Part shown: piece after piece, positions 8,974 through 17,435 of the stretch
Layout: every line of letters begins with the position of its first letter
Numbering within the stretch: the first letter of the stretch is position 1
NCBI GenBank assembly: GCA_965657135.1
Contig: CBFHNF010000001.1
Location: 62,001-126,000, forward strand
Direction: 5' to 3'
Length of the DNA: 64,000 nucleotides
From: HIMB11 sp965657135
GTDB taxonomy: Bacteria; Pseudomonadota; Alphaproteobacteria; Rhodobacterales; Rhodobacteraceae
Translations under genes and position numbers: made by a program
The notes under the pieces: generated by a model
What the model was told of the DNA's origin: nothing
The model's input: only the letters and a program-made list of their open reading frames with translations
Databases searched by the model: none

Positions 8974-10115
8974 GTTTCAGGTATATCCGGCATATTCTTG
9001 ATTTCGACAACCCGATGTGGGTATGGAATTTGAATATCGTTTTCTTTCAAAGTGTTCCAGATGATAAATAAAACGTCAGAGGTGTATTTGTTTTTCCCAT
9101 CATCAATTCCGTTGACCCAAAATTCCACAGCAAAGTTAATCCCGCTTTCCCCAAAACTGCGTAATTCGCAGTCAGGTGGAAACGGATCATTCAGGACCTC
9201 GGGGTGTTTTGAGACCGCCGCTTCGACCAGTTCAGGTACTAAATTTATGTCTGTGTCATAACTAACGGAAAAGTCGGCTTCGTAGCGATTTGCGCTGCCT
9301 TGGTCGGAATAATTCACAACCCGTGTTGTAATGAAATCTTCGTTCGGGACGACAATCCAGCGACCATCGTTGGTTTCCAAGATCATCGAGCGCGCAGTGG
9401 TTTTTACAATGGTGCCCGCTTCTCCGCCATCTAGTTCCACATAGTCACCAACGGTGGCCTGTCCTTCTAGAAGCAGGATAACACCAGAGATAAAGTTGGA
9501 TGCGATCTTTTGCAGACCAAAGCCAAGCCCAACACCGACCGCACCCCCTAAAACTGCAAGTGATGTCAATGAAATCCCCATGATATTCATTAGGATTAAA
9601 AATGCGGCACCAAAAATAGCAATTTCGGTTGCCTTGCTGGCTAATTGTCGAGTGGCTGGACGCATTTCTTCTTGTTGATGGATAAACCCCACTGACTGAT
9701 CATTTGAACAGCGCCCTAGCCAAAAAATGACACCACCCACGACAATGAACTGGATTAGCCACAATAAGTCGAATGAAAGGTTCCCGAGTGGGACGACTGT
9801 CGCCTGAAGCCATCCTGCGGCCAAATCCAACAATCCCAAAGCATACAGCGCACCAACCGGGATAAGCTCGAATTTACCTGATAACTTCAATAGTGGATCG
9901 CTTAACATATCCTGCGCAAAACTGCGGATTGCCAGAAACAAAAATACCCGTTTACCAAAGGCGATGACCGCACCAGAACCAAAAATGGATCGTGTCAGGG
10001 CCTCACCGATCCCTGTGAACGTATAGGCCAACAGCGGCATCAACAAAGGGAGGAACATTAATACAAACAAGCGTATTTGTGTTATAGTAGTTGTTGACCC
10101 TTCTTGCGGGGTCAA
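8970..10115 (-). CDS. MscS-family mechanosensitive ion channel
   Basis: Small-conductance mechanosensitive channels open under membrane tension and protect against hypo-osmotic shock. The protein has several N-terminal membrane helices (about residues 14-150), then the pore helix with a Gly/Ala pattern (ILGGAVGVGLGFGLQKIASNFISGVILL, around residues 193-220) and the cytoplasmic beta domain (VGDYVELDGGEAGTIV, TNDGRWIVVPNEDFIT). The start is uncertain. The frame can be opened at a TTG at 10115, but no ribosome-binding site precedes it and the codon lies inside a perfect inverted repeat. The first ATG, at 10058, would remove 19 residues and shorten the first membrane helix; it also lacks an obvious binding site. 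Confidence 0.85.
   Translation of the reverse strand: MTPQEGSTTTITQIRLFVLMFLPLLMPLLAYTFTGIGEALTRSIFGSGAVIAFGKRVFLFLAIRSFAQDMLSDPLLKLSGKFELIPVGALYALGLLDLAAGWLQATVVPLGNLSFDLLWLIQFIVVGGVIFWLGRCSNDQSVGFIHQQEEMRPATRQLASKATEIAIFGAAFLILMNIMGISLTSLAVLGGAVGVGLGFGLQKIASNFISGVILLLEGQATVGDYVELDGGEAGTIVKTTARSMILETNDGRWIVVPNEDFITTRVVNYSDQGSANRYEADFSVSYDTDINLVPELVEAAVSKHPEVLNDPFPPDCELRSFGESGINFAVEFWVNGIDDGKNKYTSDVLFIIWNTLKENDIQIPYPHRVVEIKNMPDIPET
10094..10115. promoter_or_regulatory. perfect inverted repeat at the 5' end of the mscS gene
   Basis: TTGACCC and GGGTCAA (10094-10100 and 10109-10115) are perfect seven-base arms with an eight-base spacer. The site overlaps the longest possible start codon of the channel gene and lies upstream of a TATAAC sequence on the minus strand. 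It may be an operator, or a hairpin in the leader of the transcript. It argues for a translation start downstream of 10115. Confidence 0.4.
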
Positions 10116-10196
10116 GATATGAGAGATGATCGGCTGTATTTTTTTGCAACATAAACAGCGCCTTAGTAGGCGATTAATAAAGTATAAATTGTGACC

Positions 10197-10355
10197 ATGC
10201 TGCCGGACTTAGTAACCAAGCAGAGGCGATATCCCACCCATGCACAGCAAATGAAAACGCCCGCTGAACGATCGGGGGCATTTGATCGAATTCCATATTT
10301 TACATCCCTTGATTGTGCACCTAATTCGTATTTTGATAGCACATTCAGAGTTTGA
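10197..10355 (+). CDS. possible 52-residue ORF upstream of the HNH gene
   Basis: An ATG at 10197 opens a 52-codon frame that ends 16 bases before the HNH gene. It has no Shine-Dalgarno sequence, although a TATAAA box ends nine bases before the ATG. The product has no signal peptide, membrane helix or motif that I recognise. It may be a chance frame; nothing else is visible in this stretch between the divergent channel and HNH genes. Confidence 0.2.
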   Translation: MLPDLVTKQRRYPTHAQQMKTPAERSGAFDRIPYFTSLDCAPNSYFDSTFRV

Positions 10356-10371
10356 CAATGAGGTTATTTGA

Positions 10372-10665
10372 ATGAACGATCCAATTTGTCCACTATGCGA
10401 ACGTCCGATACCGCCTGATGCACCACAAAGTTTGCACCACCTCATTCCAAAACTAAAGGGTGGAAAGGGTGGTCCAACGATCCTTATCCACCACATTTGT
10501 CACAAAGAAATCCACGCAACCTTGAGCGAGGCTGAATTGGCGCGATCTTATACATCGGCCGAGGATTTGCGCGCTCATCCGCGGTTGGCAAAATTTTTCA
10601 AGTGGGTGTCAAAACGTCCACCGCAGTTTTTATCAAAAACCACAGGAGGGCGTCGTAAACGCTAA
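10372..10665 (+). CDS. small HNH endonuclease-fold protein
   Basis: A 97-residue protein with a complete HNH/treble-clef core. CPLCERP at residues 5-11 gives the first zinc cysteine pair, LHHLIPKLKGGKGGP the first catalytic His-rich strand and loop, and ILIHHICHKEIHATLSEAELA the Asn/His helix region. The C-terminus is Lys/Arg-rich. Such stand-alone proteins are frequent in alphaproteobacteria. Their function is not settled: the fold cuts DNA in colicins, homing enzymes and restriction systems, but no methylase, toxin-immunity pair or mobile element adjoins this one. GAGG precedes the ATG at eight bases. An 11-bp repeat array begins six bases after its stop. Confidence 0.8.
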   Translation: MNDPICPLCERPIPPDAPQSLHHLIPKLKGGKGGPTILIHHICHKEIHATLSEAELARSYTSAEDLRAHPRLAKFFKWVSKRPPQFLSKTTGGRRKR

Positions 10666-10670
10666 ACTCG

Positions 10671-10714
10671 ACGTCAGTTTGAGATCGGTAAAACATCGGT
10701 TTCACGTCGGTGCG
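10671..10714 (+). repeat. array of four 11-bp units (ACRTCGGT + 3)
   Basis: Four successive 11-base units begin at 10671, 10682, 10693 and 10704. Their first eight bases read ACGTCAGT, AGATCGGT, ACATCGGT and ACGTCGGT. The array begins six bases after the HNH stop, on the same strand as that gene, and ends 32 bases before the stop of the convergent enoyl-CoA hydratase gene. The same unit recurs at 53955-53987. An 11-base period places every copy on one face of the helix. Confidence 0.75.
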
Positions 10715-10746
10715 AAAGTTAATGAAGTATGAAGCAAAGTTAGGTA

Positions 10747-11361
10747 CTACTCTGTCCCAATCATCCTCTTAATACTCGCACAATGTTCTGGGATCGCGGC
10801 GGCACTATCTGTCGAAAGCGAGTGCGCATGCGTTAGTAAGTCGGCAGGATCAACCACCCGGTCAATCAAGCCAAAGCTCAACGCCTCATCTGCCAAAATC
10901 TTCTGACCACCCATCAGGATCATTTTGGCACGCGCTGGGCCGATCAAGGTGCGCATGCGCACGGGATCACTGGGCTGAGGTAAAAAGCCAAGTTTCATTA
11001 CGGGATAAAAGAATTTTGCGCTGGGCACTGCAATCCGTATATCGCAGGCCAGTGCCATGCCCATCGCACCACCTGCCAATGTGCCGTTTAGGGCGGCAAT
11101 GGTGATACAGGGTAATTTAGCAATCGCGCCTGACAATTCCTCCCACAGTGGCGATGTGGCCAGCCCTGCGCGTGCTGCGTCCAAATCGGCACCCGCGGAA
11201 AAAACCTTACCCTCGCCTGTTAGGATCAAGCCACGTGCGGCTTGTGCCGCGCGAGCTGTATCGCGTAAATCGATCAACATTCGTTCGGTCAGGGCGTTTG
11301 CCTTATCTGGCCTGTTCAGTGTCACTACCCAAGCAGGATGTGTTTTATCAACATTGATCAT
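10747..11361 (-). CDS. enoyl-CoA hydratase/isomerase family protein
   Basis: A 204-residue crotonase-fold protein. The segments GLILTGEGKVFSAGADLDAAR (around residues 41-61) and LNGTLAGGAMGMALACDIRIA (around 89-109) are the two backbone-amide oxyanion regions, and FFYPVMKLGFLPQP is the next family block. It is some 50 residues shorter than typical enoyl-CoA hydratases, mostly at the C-terminal trimerisation end. The usual catalytic glutamates are not obvious, so hydratase activity on a particular acyl-CoA should not be assumed. Its ATG overlaps the stop of the upstream SDR gene by four bases, indicating a two-gene operon that probably acts on one acyl-CoA or alcohol substrate. Confidence 0.82.
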   Translation of the reverse strand: MINVDKTHPAWVVTLNRPDKANALTERMLIDLRDTARAAQAARGLILTGEGKVFSAGADLDAARAGLATSPLWEELSGAIAKLPCITIAALNGTLAGGAMGMALACDIRIAVPSAKFFYPVMKLGFLPQPSDPVRMRTLIGPARAKMILMGGQKILADEALSFGLIDRVVDPADLLTHAHSLSTDSAAAIPEHCASIKRMIGTE

Positions 11362-12104
11362 GCAACGCCTATCGCACTGCGTAGGTCGGGATCACGCAGC
11401 GCCAATTCCTGCCCCGCGAATTGTTTTGCGTTTTCGCACATATATACCATCGCCTTGGCGGGCCAAGCAGGTGGGACATGATCGCTCCATTGCAGTTCAC
11501 TTACAGGGTTGATGCCGCTGGCTTTGATGTCGCGCTGCATTTGGGTGGCTACGGTACCGGGCGATAAACCCATGGATGAAATTCCATGCCAGCCATACTC
11601 CAAATGCAAACTGCGTGTCATCATGGCAGCGGCTGCTTTGGATGCGCAATAGGCGCTCCACCCTTCCAATGGATTATGCGCAGCGCCTGAACTGACGGTC
11701 AAAATGATGCCTTCACCTGATTTCAGCATATGGGGAAGGGCTGCCTTGGCTGCGTAAAAGACCCCTTTGACGTTGATATCAATTAATTTGGACCATTCAT
11801 CGCTATCGGCGTCCTCGATCCGTGCAATCGGATGCAGGGCGGCAGCATTGTTGATGACCACGTCAAGTTGCCCAAAATGTGCGACGGTTTGGTCGATCAA
11901 AGTGTTTACAAAATTTGGGTCTGAAATATCACCCGCAATGGCCAGTGCCTGATCGCCAAGTGGTGCTGCAATCTGTTCAATTTCAACTTTTGAACGCGCG
12001 GTTAGAAGCACCTTGGCCCCCGCGTTTGCGAATTCTGTCACGCTTGCTTCACCAATCCCGCGGCTTGCGCCTGTGATCAGAACCGTCTTGCCAGATAAAT
12101 CCAT
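11358..12104 (-). CDS. short-chain dehydrogenase/reductase
   Basis: A 248-residue classical SDR. TGASRGIG near the N-terminus binds NAD(P); NNAA follows at about residue 85, and the catalytic Ser and Tyr-x3-Lys are seen in VSSGAAH and SAYCASKAAAAM. The ATG at 12104 is chosen because it is preceded by AAGGGA and starts the protein at MDLSGKTVLITG, the normal beginning for the family; a longer frame to 12233 would run back over the start of the divergent DUF2125 gene. Substrate is unknown. It is translationally coupled to the enoyl-CoA hydratase gene. Confidence 0.88.
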   Translation of the reverse strand: MDLSGKTVLITGASRGIGEASVTEFANAGAKVLLTARSKVEIEQIAAPLGDQALAIAGDISDPNFVNTLIDQTVAHFGQLDVVINNAAALHPIARIEDADSDEWSKLIDINVKGVFYAAKAALPHMLKSGEGIILTVSSGAAHNPLEGWSAYCASKAAAAMMTRSLHLEYGWHGISSMGLSPGTVATQMQRDIKASGINPVSELQWSDHVPPAWPAKAMVYMCENAKQFAGQELALRDPDLRSAIGVA

Positions 12105-12224
12105 TGAAAATCCCTTTGTGCATGTGTGTAGTTTCACCGTGCCACAGGACAGGAAAACCATGCAACCCCTTGAATGATGTGATAGACTGACACTAGTTGA
12201 GTGTATCCAGGGGAGAAGGGTTTC

Positions 12225-13733
12225 ATGTTTCAAAAATCAATTTCATATAGCGCATTAATTGTTGGTTTATTTGGTGCACAAGCTGCGTTTGCAGATTTGA
12301 CTGCGGATCGTGTGTGGGCACAAACAATCGACATCATTGAAGAGGCAGGTGGATCCGTTACTGCCATGGCGACACGCGATGGTAATCGCCTAGATATTTC
12401 AAATGTGCGAATTAATTTTACCATTCCAGATGCTGATGAGACAATGATAGTGTCTATGGACGGTTGGTCGCTGTTGGAAAAGAACGGCAAAGTCCACGTG
12501 GAACATCCAGATTACCAAGAGATCAACGTCAATTTAGCAGGTCAGGATGACGCGAGCGCACGTCTATCCTATACCGTGCAGGACGCATTGGGCGTATATT
12601 CCGAGGTTGACGACACCCTAATTCAATCGTGGGACATCGCCAATGCGCAAATAAAATTGATTGAGTTGGTTGCCCCAGATTTCGATCCCGCTGAGGCAAG
12701 TGTGGAATTTGAAATTTCGATGAGCGAAGCGACATCCAACATGATGTATATGGGAAATGGGCATCAGCAATCGGTTTATTCACTAGGAGAAGTGGAAGTT
12801 AATGCGGTAGCCTTAGCACCGGATGAAGATGTGGATATGACTCTGGCGTTCAACATGCGCGGACTATCGGGGGAAGGGCGTCAAACCATCAACTTTAACG
12901 GTACGCCCGATGAAATTCTGGCTGAGTTAAAATCAGGTGGTGGATTGCGTGCGTCTTCCTCGATGAATGGGATCGAGCTAAAGGTTGATGGTAAGGTGGA
13001 AGGTGATGTATTTGACATCAGTTTTGTTTCCGCTGCCAGCGCATCAGAGGTGAATGTTGATAATGGGAATGCGTCGATGAACGCAGCAGTTAACGATATC
13101 GCATTTAGTGTATTTATTCCTGCTGAAATTCCGTTGCCTCTTTCGGGAGGGTTCGAGAAGATTTCATATGATATCGGTATTCCCCTAGCGGCAGCGCCTG
13201 AGGTGCAACAGATGCATTTTGGCATGGAATATTTAGGGATTAGAATTTCGGATACAATTTGGGCCATGTTTGATCCCACGGGTCAATTGATCCGCGAGCC
13301 GGTTGATATGATTTTGGATCTAAGCGCGGGTGTTCGTTTGGATCGTGATTTGATTGATCCCAACCTTGAACAGATAATTGAAGAAGATCCTATGCAATTG
13401 GGATCTATCGAAAGCTTTAGTTTGAACGAACTATTGATTTCTGCGCTTGGCGCTGTGGCTAAAGGATCGGGTGATTTCACATTTGATATGAATGATCTGG
13501 CAACATTCGATGGCTTGCCGCGCCCCGAGGGCGAAGCAAGCCTTGTCGTTTCTGGTCTAAATACCGTGTTTGATCAACTGATCGAGGCAGGATTGCTACA
13601 ACCCGATCAGTTAATGCCAATCCGTATGGGATTGGGGATGGGGTTCATTGCCACGGGCGAAGATGAACTAACATCCGAGTTGGAAGTGCGCTCCAACGGC
13701 GGTGTTTACGTCAACGGTCAACGCATGCGTTAA
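12225..13733 (+). CDS. exported DUF2125-like protein
   Basis: A 502-residue protein with a clear signal peptide: MFQKSISYSALIVGLFGAQA followed by AFA, with cleavage before DLTADRVW. It is therefore periplasmic or outer-membrane associated. The mature part has no cysteines that I could see and is built of beta-rich acidic segments, many of the form xxVxVDGKVEGDV, suggesting a long beta fold. I assign it to the DUF2125 group, which is common in Rhodobacteraceae, from its overall composition and N-terminal pattern; the function of that group is not known. The ATG at 12225 has GGGAGAAGGG just upstream; an ATG at 12201 would add eight residues before the signal peptide. It is divergent from the SDR gene. 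Confidence 0.75.
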   Translation: MFQKSISYSALIVGLFGAQAAFADLTADRVWAQTIDIIEEAGGSVTAMATRDGNRLDISNVRINFTIPDADETMIVSMDGWSLLEKNGKVHVEHPDYQEINVNLAGQDDASARLSYTVQDALGVYSEVDDTLIQSWDIANAQIKLIELVAPDFDPAEASVEFEISMSEATSNMMYMGNGHQQSVYSLGEVEVNAVALAPDEDVDMTLAFNMRGLSGEGRQTINFNGTPDEILAELKSGGGLRASSSMNGIELKVDGKVEGDVFDISFVSAASASEVNVDNGNASMNAAVNDIAFSVFIPAEIPLPLSGGFEKISYDIGIPLAAAPEVQQMHFGMEYLGIRISDTIWAMFDPTGQLIREPVDMILDLSAGVRLDRDLIDPNLEQIIEEDPMQLGSIESFSLNELLISALGAVAKGSGDFTFDMNDLATFDGLPRPEGEASLVVSGLNTVFDQLIEAGLLQPDQLMPIRMGLGMGFIATGEDELTSELEVRSNGGVYVNGQRMR

Positions 13734-13737
13734 GGCG

Positions 13738-14487
13738 TTAATCACGTAGGGCGGGCAGGCCAACGCCTGTCGCCTCAAACCCGCCGTCAACGGCGATCAC
13801 CTGTCCTGTAACATAGGACGCTTTGGGAGAGCAGAGGAAATAAATCACCTCTGCTAACTCCCGTTCACTGCCATAGCGGTTTAACGGCACGGCGTCGTGA
13901 TAGGCCTGAATGATTTCGGGTGTATGCACCGCAATGGACAGTTTGGTTTTCACAGGTCCAGGTGCCACGCAATTGGCACGAATGCCATATTCTCCTAGTT
14001 CGCAGGCTTGCTGTTTTGTTAGATGTGCAACTGCGGCTTTGGACGTTCCATAGGCCACACGAAGCGTTGAGGCGCGCACGCCTGAGATTGAGGCAATATT
14101 CAATATGGCCCCTTGCGTTTCCTTTAGCAGTGGGGTCAAAGCCTGCGACATATAAAAAACACCGTCCAAGTTTGTTTCCATCACACGACGCCATTTTGTT
14201 TGATCATGTGTTTCGATCGGGCCGAAATCTGCGACACCTGCATTATTAACCAGCGCGTTCAGCCGACCATGTTCTGAAGCAATGCGTGCCGCGATTTCAC
14301 CGCCTGCTTGTGGGTTTGACACGTCGTATAAATATGCGCTGGTGTTTGCTAAGGCCTGATGAGTTTCCTTCAATGCCTCTTCATCACGATCCAAAAGGAT
14401 CGCGTGATATCCATTTTCCAAAAAAAGCTCGGCGGTCGCCTTTCCGATGCCGCGTGCCGCGCCTGTGATAAGTGCAACTTTTTCCAT
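13738..14487 (-). CDS. short-chain dehydrogenase/reductase
   Basis: A 249-residue classical SDR with the cofactor motif TGAARGIG, the NNAG motif, the catalytic Ser region NIASISG and Tyr-x3-Lys in VAYGTSKAAV. The C-terminal YVTGQVIAVDGGFEATG is typical of 3-oxoacyl-ACP-reductase-like members, but the true substrate cannot be told. The ATG at 14487 has GAGGAAAC at a good distance; the open frame continues to 14679, but the extra residues look non-family and would overlap the divergent PmbA gene. Its stop lies five bases from the DUF2125 stop, so the two genes converge. Confidence 0.88.
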   Translation of the reverse strand: MEKVALITGAARGIGKATAELFLENGYHAILLDRDEEALKETHQALANTSAYLYDVSNPQAGGEIAARIASEHGRLNALVNNAGVADFGPIETHDQTKWRRVMETNLDGVFYMSQALTPLLKETQGAILNIASISGVRASTLRVAYGTSKAAVAHLTKQQACELGEYGIRANCVAPGPVKTKLSIAVHTPEIIQAYHDAVPLNRYGSERELAEVIYFLCSPKASYVTGQVIAVDGGFEATGVGLPALRD

Positions 14488-14670
14488 ATGTTTCCTCATT
14501 CTCGTTGGTTGATACTTTGCGAATTTTTCAGGAAAGGAAAGTTCTAATCGATGAACTGATGTGGATCGATGTGATTTAAGCAGTGGTCTATTGGTTGAAA
14601 AACACGGGCCTGACTGCTTGCTTTCAGGGTGTCGAAACATTACCTCTTGTCCGATGAAAACGAGGATGAC

Positions 14671-16026
14671 ATGACCCAAACCCCCAATTCCCTATCTGAC
14701 TTAACCCAGCATATGTTAGACGCAGCAAAGGCTGCTGGAGCAGATCAGGCGGATGCCGTGGCCTCGCAGGGTGCATCTATATCAATTGATGTGCGCAACG
14801 GATCTCTGGAACATGCTGAACGGTCAGAGGGTGTCGATATTGGTTTGCGTGTCTTTGTAGGCCAGCGCAGCGCAATTTTATCCGGTTCTGACGTGCGTCC
14901 TGCCACGATTGCAACGATGGCCGAACGGGCCGTTGCCATGGCCAAAGAAGCACCTGAAGACCCATACTCACGTTTGGCACACGGTGCTGAATTATCGTTG
15001 GAGCATGCCCAGTTGGATTTGGAGATGGCTGATGCCTCTCCTGAACCAACCGCCGCCGCATTAGAAGAGGACGCACGCCGTGCCGAGGCTGCGGCGATGG
15101 CGGTTCAAGGTGTCACGCAAATGGATGCGGCGGGGGCGGGATATTCCGCATCAAATGTATTTTTGGCAACCAGCAATGGATTTTCAGGTGGCGTTGCCTA
15201 CACGGGACGATCGATTTCTGCTGTGGCGATTGCAGGCACAGGCACTGGAATGGAACGCGATTACGACGCGGACACGCGCATTTTTCAATCTGACTTGCGC
15301 AGCCCCGAGGAAATTGGGACACAGGCTGGTCAACGTGCTGTTGAACGACTGCATCCGCAAAAACCAAGAACGGGCAGTTACTCGATCATTTTTGATGAAC
15401 GGATTTCTTCGTCACTCATCGGACATCTTTTGGCGGCAACGAACGGAGCGATGATTGCGCGTGGTTCAAGTTGGGCCAAAGATCTATTGGGTGAGCAGAT
15501 CCTGCCAGCCGGACTATCATTGATTGAGGATCCACATCGAGCGCGCGTGAATGGATCACGAGCCTTTGATGGCGAAGGGCTAGCCACCAGCAAACGCACG
15601 ATCGTTGACAACGGTGTATTGACGGGTTGGACGCTTGATCTGGCAAGCGCGCAAAAGCTTGGGCTTCAAAGCACAGGAAATGCAACGCGCGGTGTCTCTT
15701 CTGCGCCCTCGCCCTCATCTTGGAATGTCGCACTGACCCAAGGTCAGAAAACAAAACAGGACCTGATACGGGATATGGGCCGTGGCTTATTAATTACATC
15801 TATGATCGGATCCACCATTAATCCAAATACAGGGGATTATTCACGCGGTGCATCCGGGTTTTGGATTGAAAACGGTGAAATTGCCTATCCTGTCAGCGAG
15901 TTGACGGTCGCAGGGAACCTTCGCGATATGTTGTCGCGGATCATTCCAGCAAATGATGCGCGCACCCATTTGTCCCGCGTCGTTCCATCCCTGTTGATTG
16001 AAGGAATGACACTTGCCGGTAGCTGA
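14671..16026 (+). CDS. pmbA: TldD/PmbA-family metalloprotease subunit PmbA (TldE)
   Basis: PmbA/TldE pairs with TldD to form a zinc protease that degrades unstructured peptides and in enterobacteria processes microcin precursors and antitoxins. At 451 residues it is nearly the length of E. coli PmbA. Landmarks are VRNGSLEHAERSEGVDIGLRVFVGQ, the middle segment YSIIFDERISSSLIGHLL, and near the C-terminus SPSSWNVAL and GDYSRGASGFWIENGEIAYPVSELTVAGNL. The catalytic HExxxH motif of TldD is absent, as expected for the non-catalytic subunit. The ATG at 14671 with GAGGAT upstream is preferred to one at 14629. No tldD gene lies nearby. Confidence 0.9.
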   Translation: MTQTPNSLSDLTQHMLDAAKAAGADQADAVASQGASISIDVRNGSLEHAERSEGVDIGLRVFVGQRSAILSGSDVRPATIATMAERAVAMAKEAPEDPYSRLAHGAELSLEHAQLDLEMADASPEPTAAALEEDARRAEAAAMAVQGVTQMDAAGAGYSASNVFLATSNGFSGGVAYTGRSISAVAIAGTGTGMERDYDADTRIFQSDLRSPEEIGTQAGQRAVERLHPQKPRTGSYSIIFDERISSSLIGHLLAATNGAMIARGSSWAKDLLGEQILPAGLSLIEDPHRARVNGSRAFDGEGLATSKRTIVDNGVLTGWTLDLASAQKLGLQSTGNATRGVSSAPSPSSWNVALTQGQKTKQDLIRDMGRGLLITSMIGSTINPNTGDYSRGASGFWIENGEIAYPVSELTVAGNLRDMLSRIIPANDARTHLSRVVPSLLIEGMTLAGS

Positions 16027-16795
16027 CTTACCCTTGTTAGAGGAGGCCGCACGCAAGGCGGGTGAAGTGGCACTCAACTATTGGGGTGGAACTTTTCAAC
16101 ATTGGGACAAGCCAGAGGATGCAGGCCCTGTCACCGAGGCAGACATGGCTGTGAATGATCTTCTGCATGATATTTTGATGTCTGCGCGTCCTGACTATGG
16201 ATGGTTATCCGAAGAAACTCAGGATGATCCCAAACGTCTGAACAAAGAGCGATGTTTCATCATTGATCCTATTGATGGCACGCGCAGTTTTATGGCAGGC
16301 GAAAAAACGTGGTCGCATTCTATTGCCGTTGTCGAACAGGGGCGAGTGATCGCTGGTGTGGTGTACTTACCTGCCAAGGATGTCATGTACCGCGCCTCGC
16401 GTGGGCAGGGCGCGTTTGTTGGCAAGGATCGCATGCACATTAAAACTGGTGATCACATCAAGCAGGCGCGCATCTTAGCCAATCGAGCTGTTATGACCTC
16501 TGGTCATTGGATCACAGGTGCTGCACCTACATTTGAACGCCATCATCGACCATCGCTTGCCTATCGGATGGCTTTGGTTGCAGAAGGTAGGTTTGATGGG
16601 ATGCTGACACTTCGCCCAACTTGGGAATGGGATGTCGCCGCAGGGGTGTTGATGGTGCAAGAAGCAGGTGGGGTCGTGTGTGACCGAACGGGCACGTCCG
16701 TTCTTTTCAACAACGCAACTCCCCAGGCCAAGGGGTTGATCGCAACTGATTCTGTGTTGTGCGATCAAATCTTGGCAAGGCTAGATGGCGCTTAA
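16013..16795 (+). CDS. inositol-monophosphatase/CysQ-family phosphatase
   Basis: A 260-residue magnesium-dependent, lithium-sensitive-type phosphatase. The three metal-site blocks are visible: TEADMAVND and LSEETQD, then IIDPIDGTRSFM, and late WEWDVAAGVLM. Family members remove phosphate from inositol phosphates or from 3'-phosphoadenosine 5'-phosphate; the latter (CysQ) seems a fair guess but cannot be settled. The start is a TTG at 16013 inside the end of pmbA, with AAGGA eight bases upstream; no ATG occurs before the conserved domain. The 14-base overlap makes coupling to pmbA likely. The stop shares TTAA with the convergent chrR gene. Confidence 0.87.
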   Translation: MPVADLPLLEEAARKAGEVALNYWGGTFQHWDKPEDAGPVTEADMAVNDLLHDILMSARPDYGWLSEETQDDPKRLNKERCFIIDPIDGTRSFMAGEKTWSHSIAVVEQGRVIAGVVYLPAKDVMYRASRGQGAFVGKDRMHIKTGDHIKQARILANRAVMTSGHWITGAAPTFERHHRPSLAYRMALVAEGRFDGMLTLRPTWEWDVAAGVLMVQEAGGVVCDRTGTSVLFNNATPQAKGLIATDSVLCDQILARLDGA

Positions 16796-17433
16796 ATCTT
16801 AAAGAGCGGCTGTAATATGCGATAAAACACGCTTGTAAAGCGTATCGGCGCTTCTGTTACAGCTAGACAAATACAATCTTCGCCCTCATCAGCGACAGGA
16901 GTATGCTCGATCGTGTCATCCGTAATTTCGATGTCACCTGCGCGATAATATCCTGATTCATCTTTAAAAGCGCCACGCAGGACTAGGGTCAATTCCATCC
17001 CTGAATGGCCGTGATCTGGGGCAGCCTGTCCTGCAGGAATATATAGCAGACGCGCTGTGGCATCGCGGCCTTTCAAGATGATCTTTTGTTTAATACCGCC
17101 GCCCAGTGCGCGCCATTCAACGTCATCTAATGAGCCACCAATATATCCTGCAAGGACCGAGGGGACATCGTTTGCAGGTTTTGGGCGTTGAATAGATTTT
17201 TTGCCAACCATAGAAAGCGTTTTTGCAAACGCATCTTTGTCCATTGTTACGGGTTCTTGTTCTTCCATAACTTGACCGCCTACGGCGTCAAAACTTTCTA
17301 GTGTCGCGCGGCATTCATCACACATGCTGATGTGTGTCGCTATAGCGAGCGAAAAGGCCTCGGGCAGGGTGCCCGCCGAGTAGGCCATCAATAGTGCGTC
17401 GTCAATATGATGTGTAATCGGTTGCGGTGTCAT
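16792..17433 (-). CDS. chrR: ChrR-type zinc anti-sigma factor
   Basis: ChrR holds RpoE inactive until singlet oxygen or certain organic hydroperoxides cause its turnover. The N-terminal anti-sigma domain has the zinc ligands of this family: H9, H34, C38 and C41 in HISMCDEC, with the same spacing as in Rhodobacter sphaeroides ChrR. The C-terminal half, about residues 95-195, is a cupin with GDHGHSGMEL-like metal-binding histidines (APDHGHSGMELTLVLRG), followed by HTPVADEGEDCICLAV. Length is 213 residues, normal for ChrR. It starts two bases after the rpoE stop, so it is cotranscribed with its sigma factor. Confidence 0.93.
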   Translation of the reverse strand: MTPQPITHHIDDALLMAYSAGTLPEAFSLAIATHISMCDECRATLESFDAVGGQVMEEQEPVTMDKDAFAKTLSMVGKKSIQRPKPANDVPSVLAGYIGGSLDDVEWRALGGGIKQKIILKGRDATARLLYIPAGQAAPDHGHSGMELTLVLRGAFKDESGYYRAGDIEITDDTIEHTPVADEGEDCICLAVTEAPIRFTSVFYRILQPLFKI

Positions 17434-17435
17434 TA

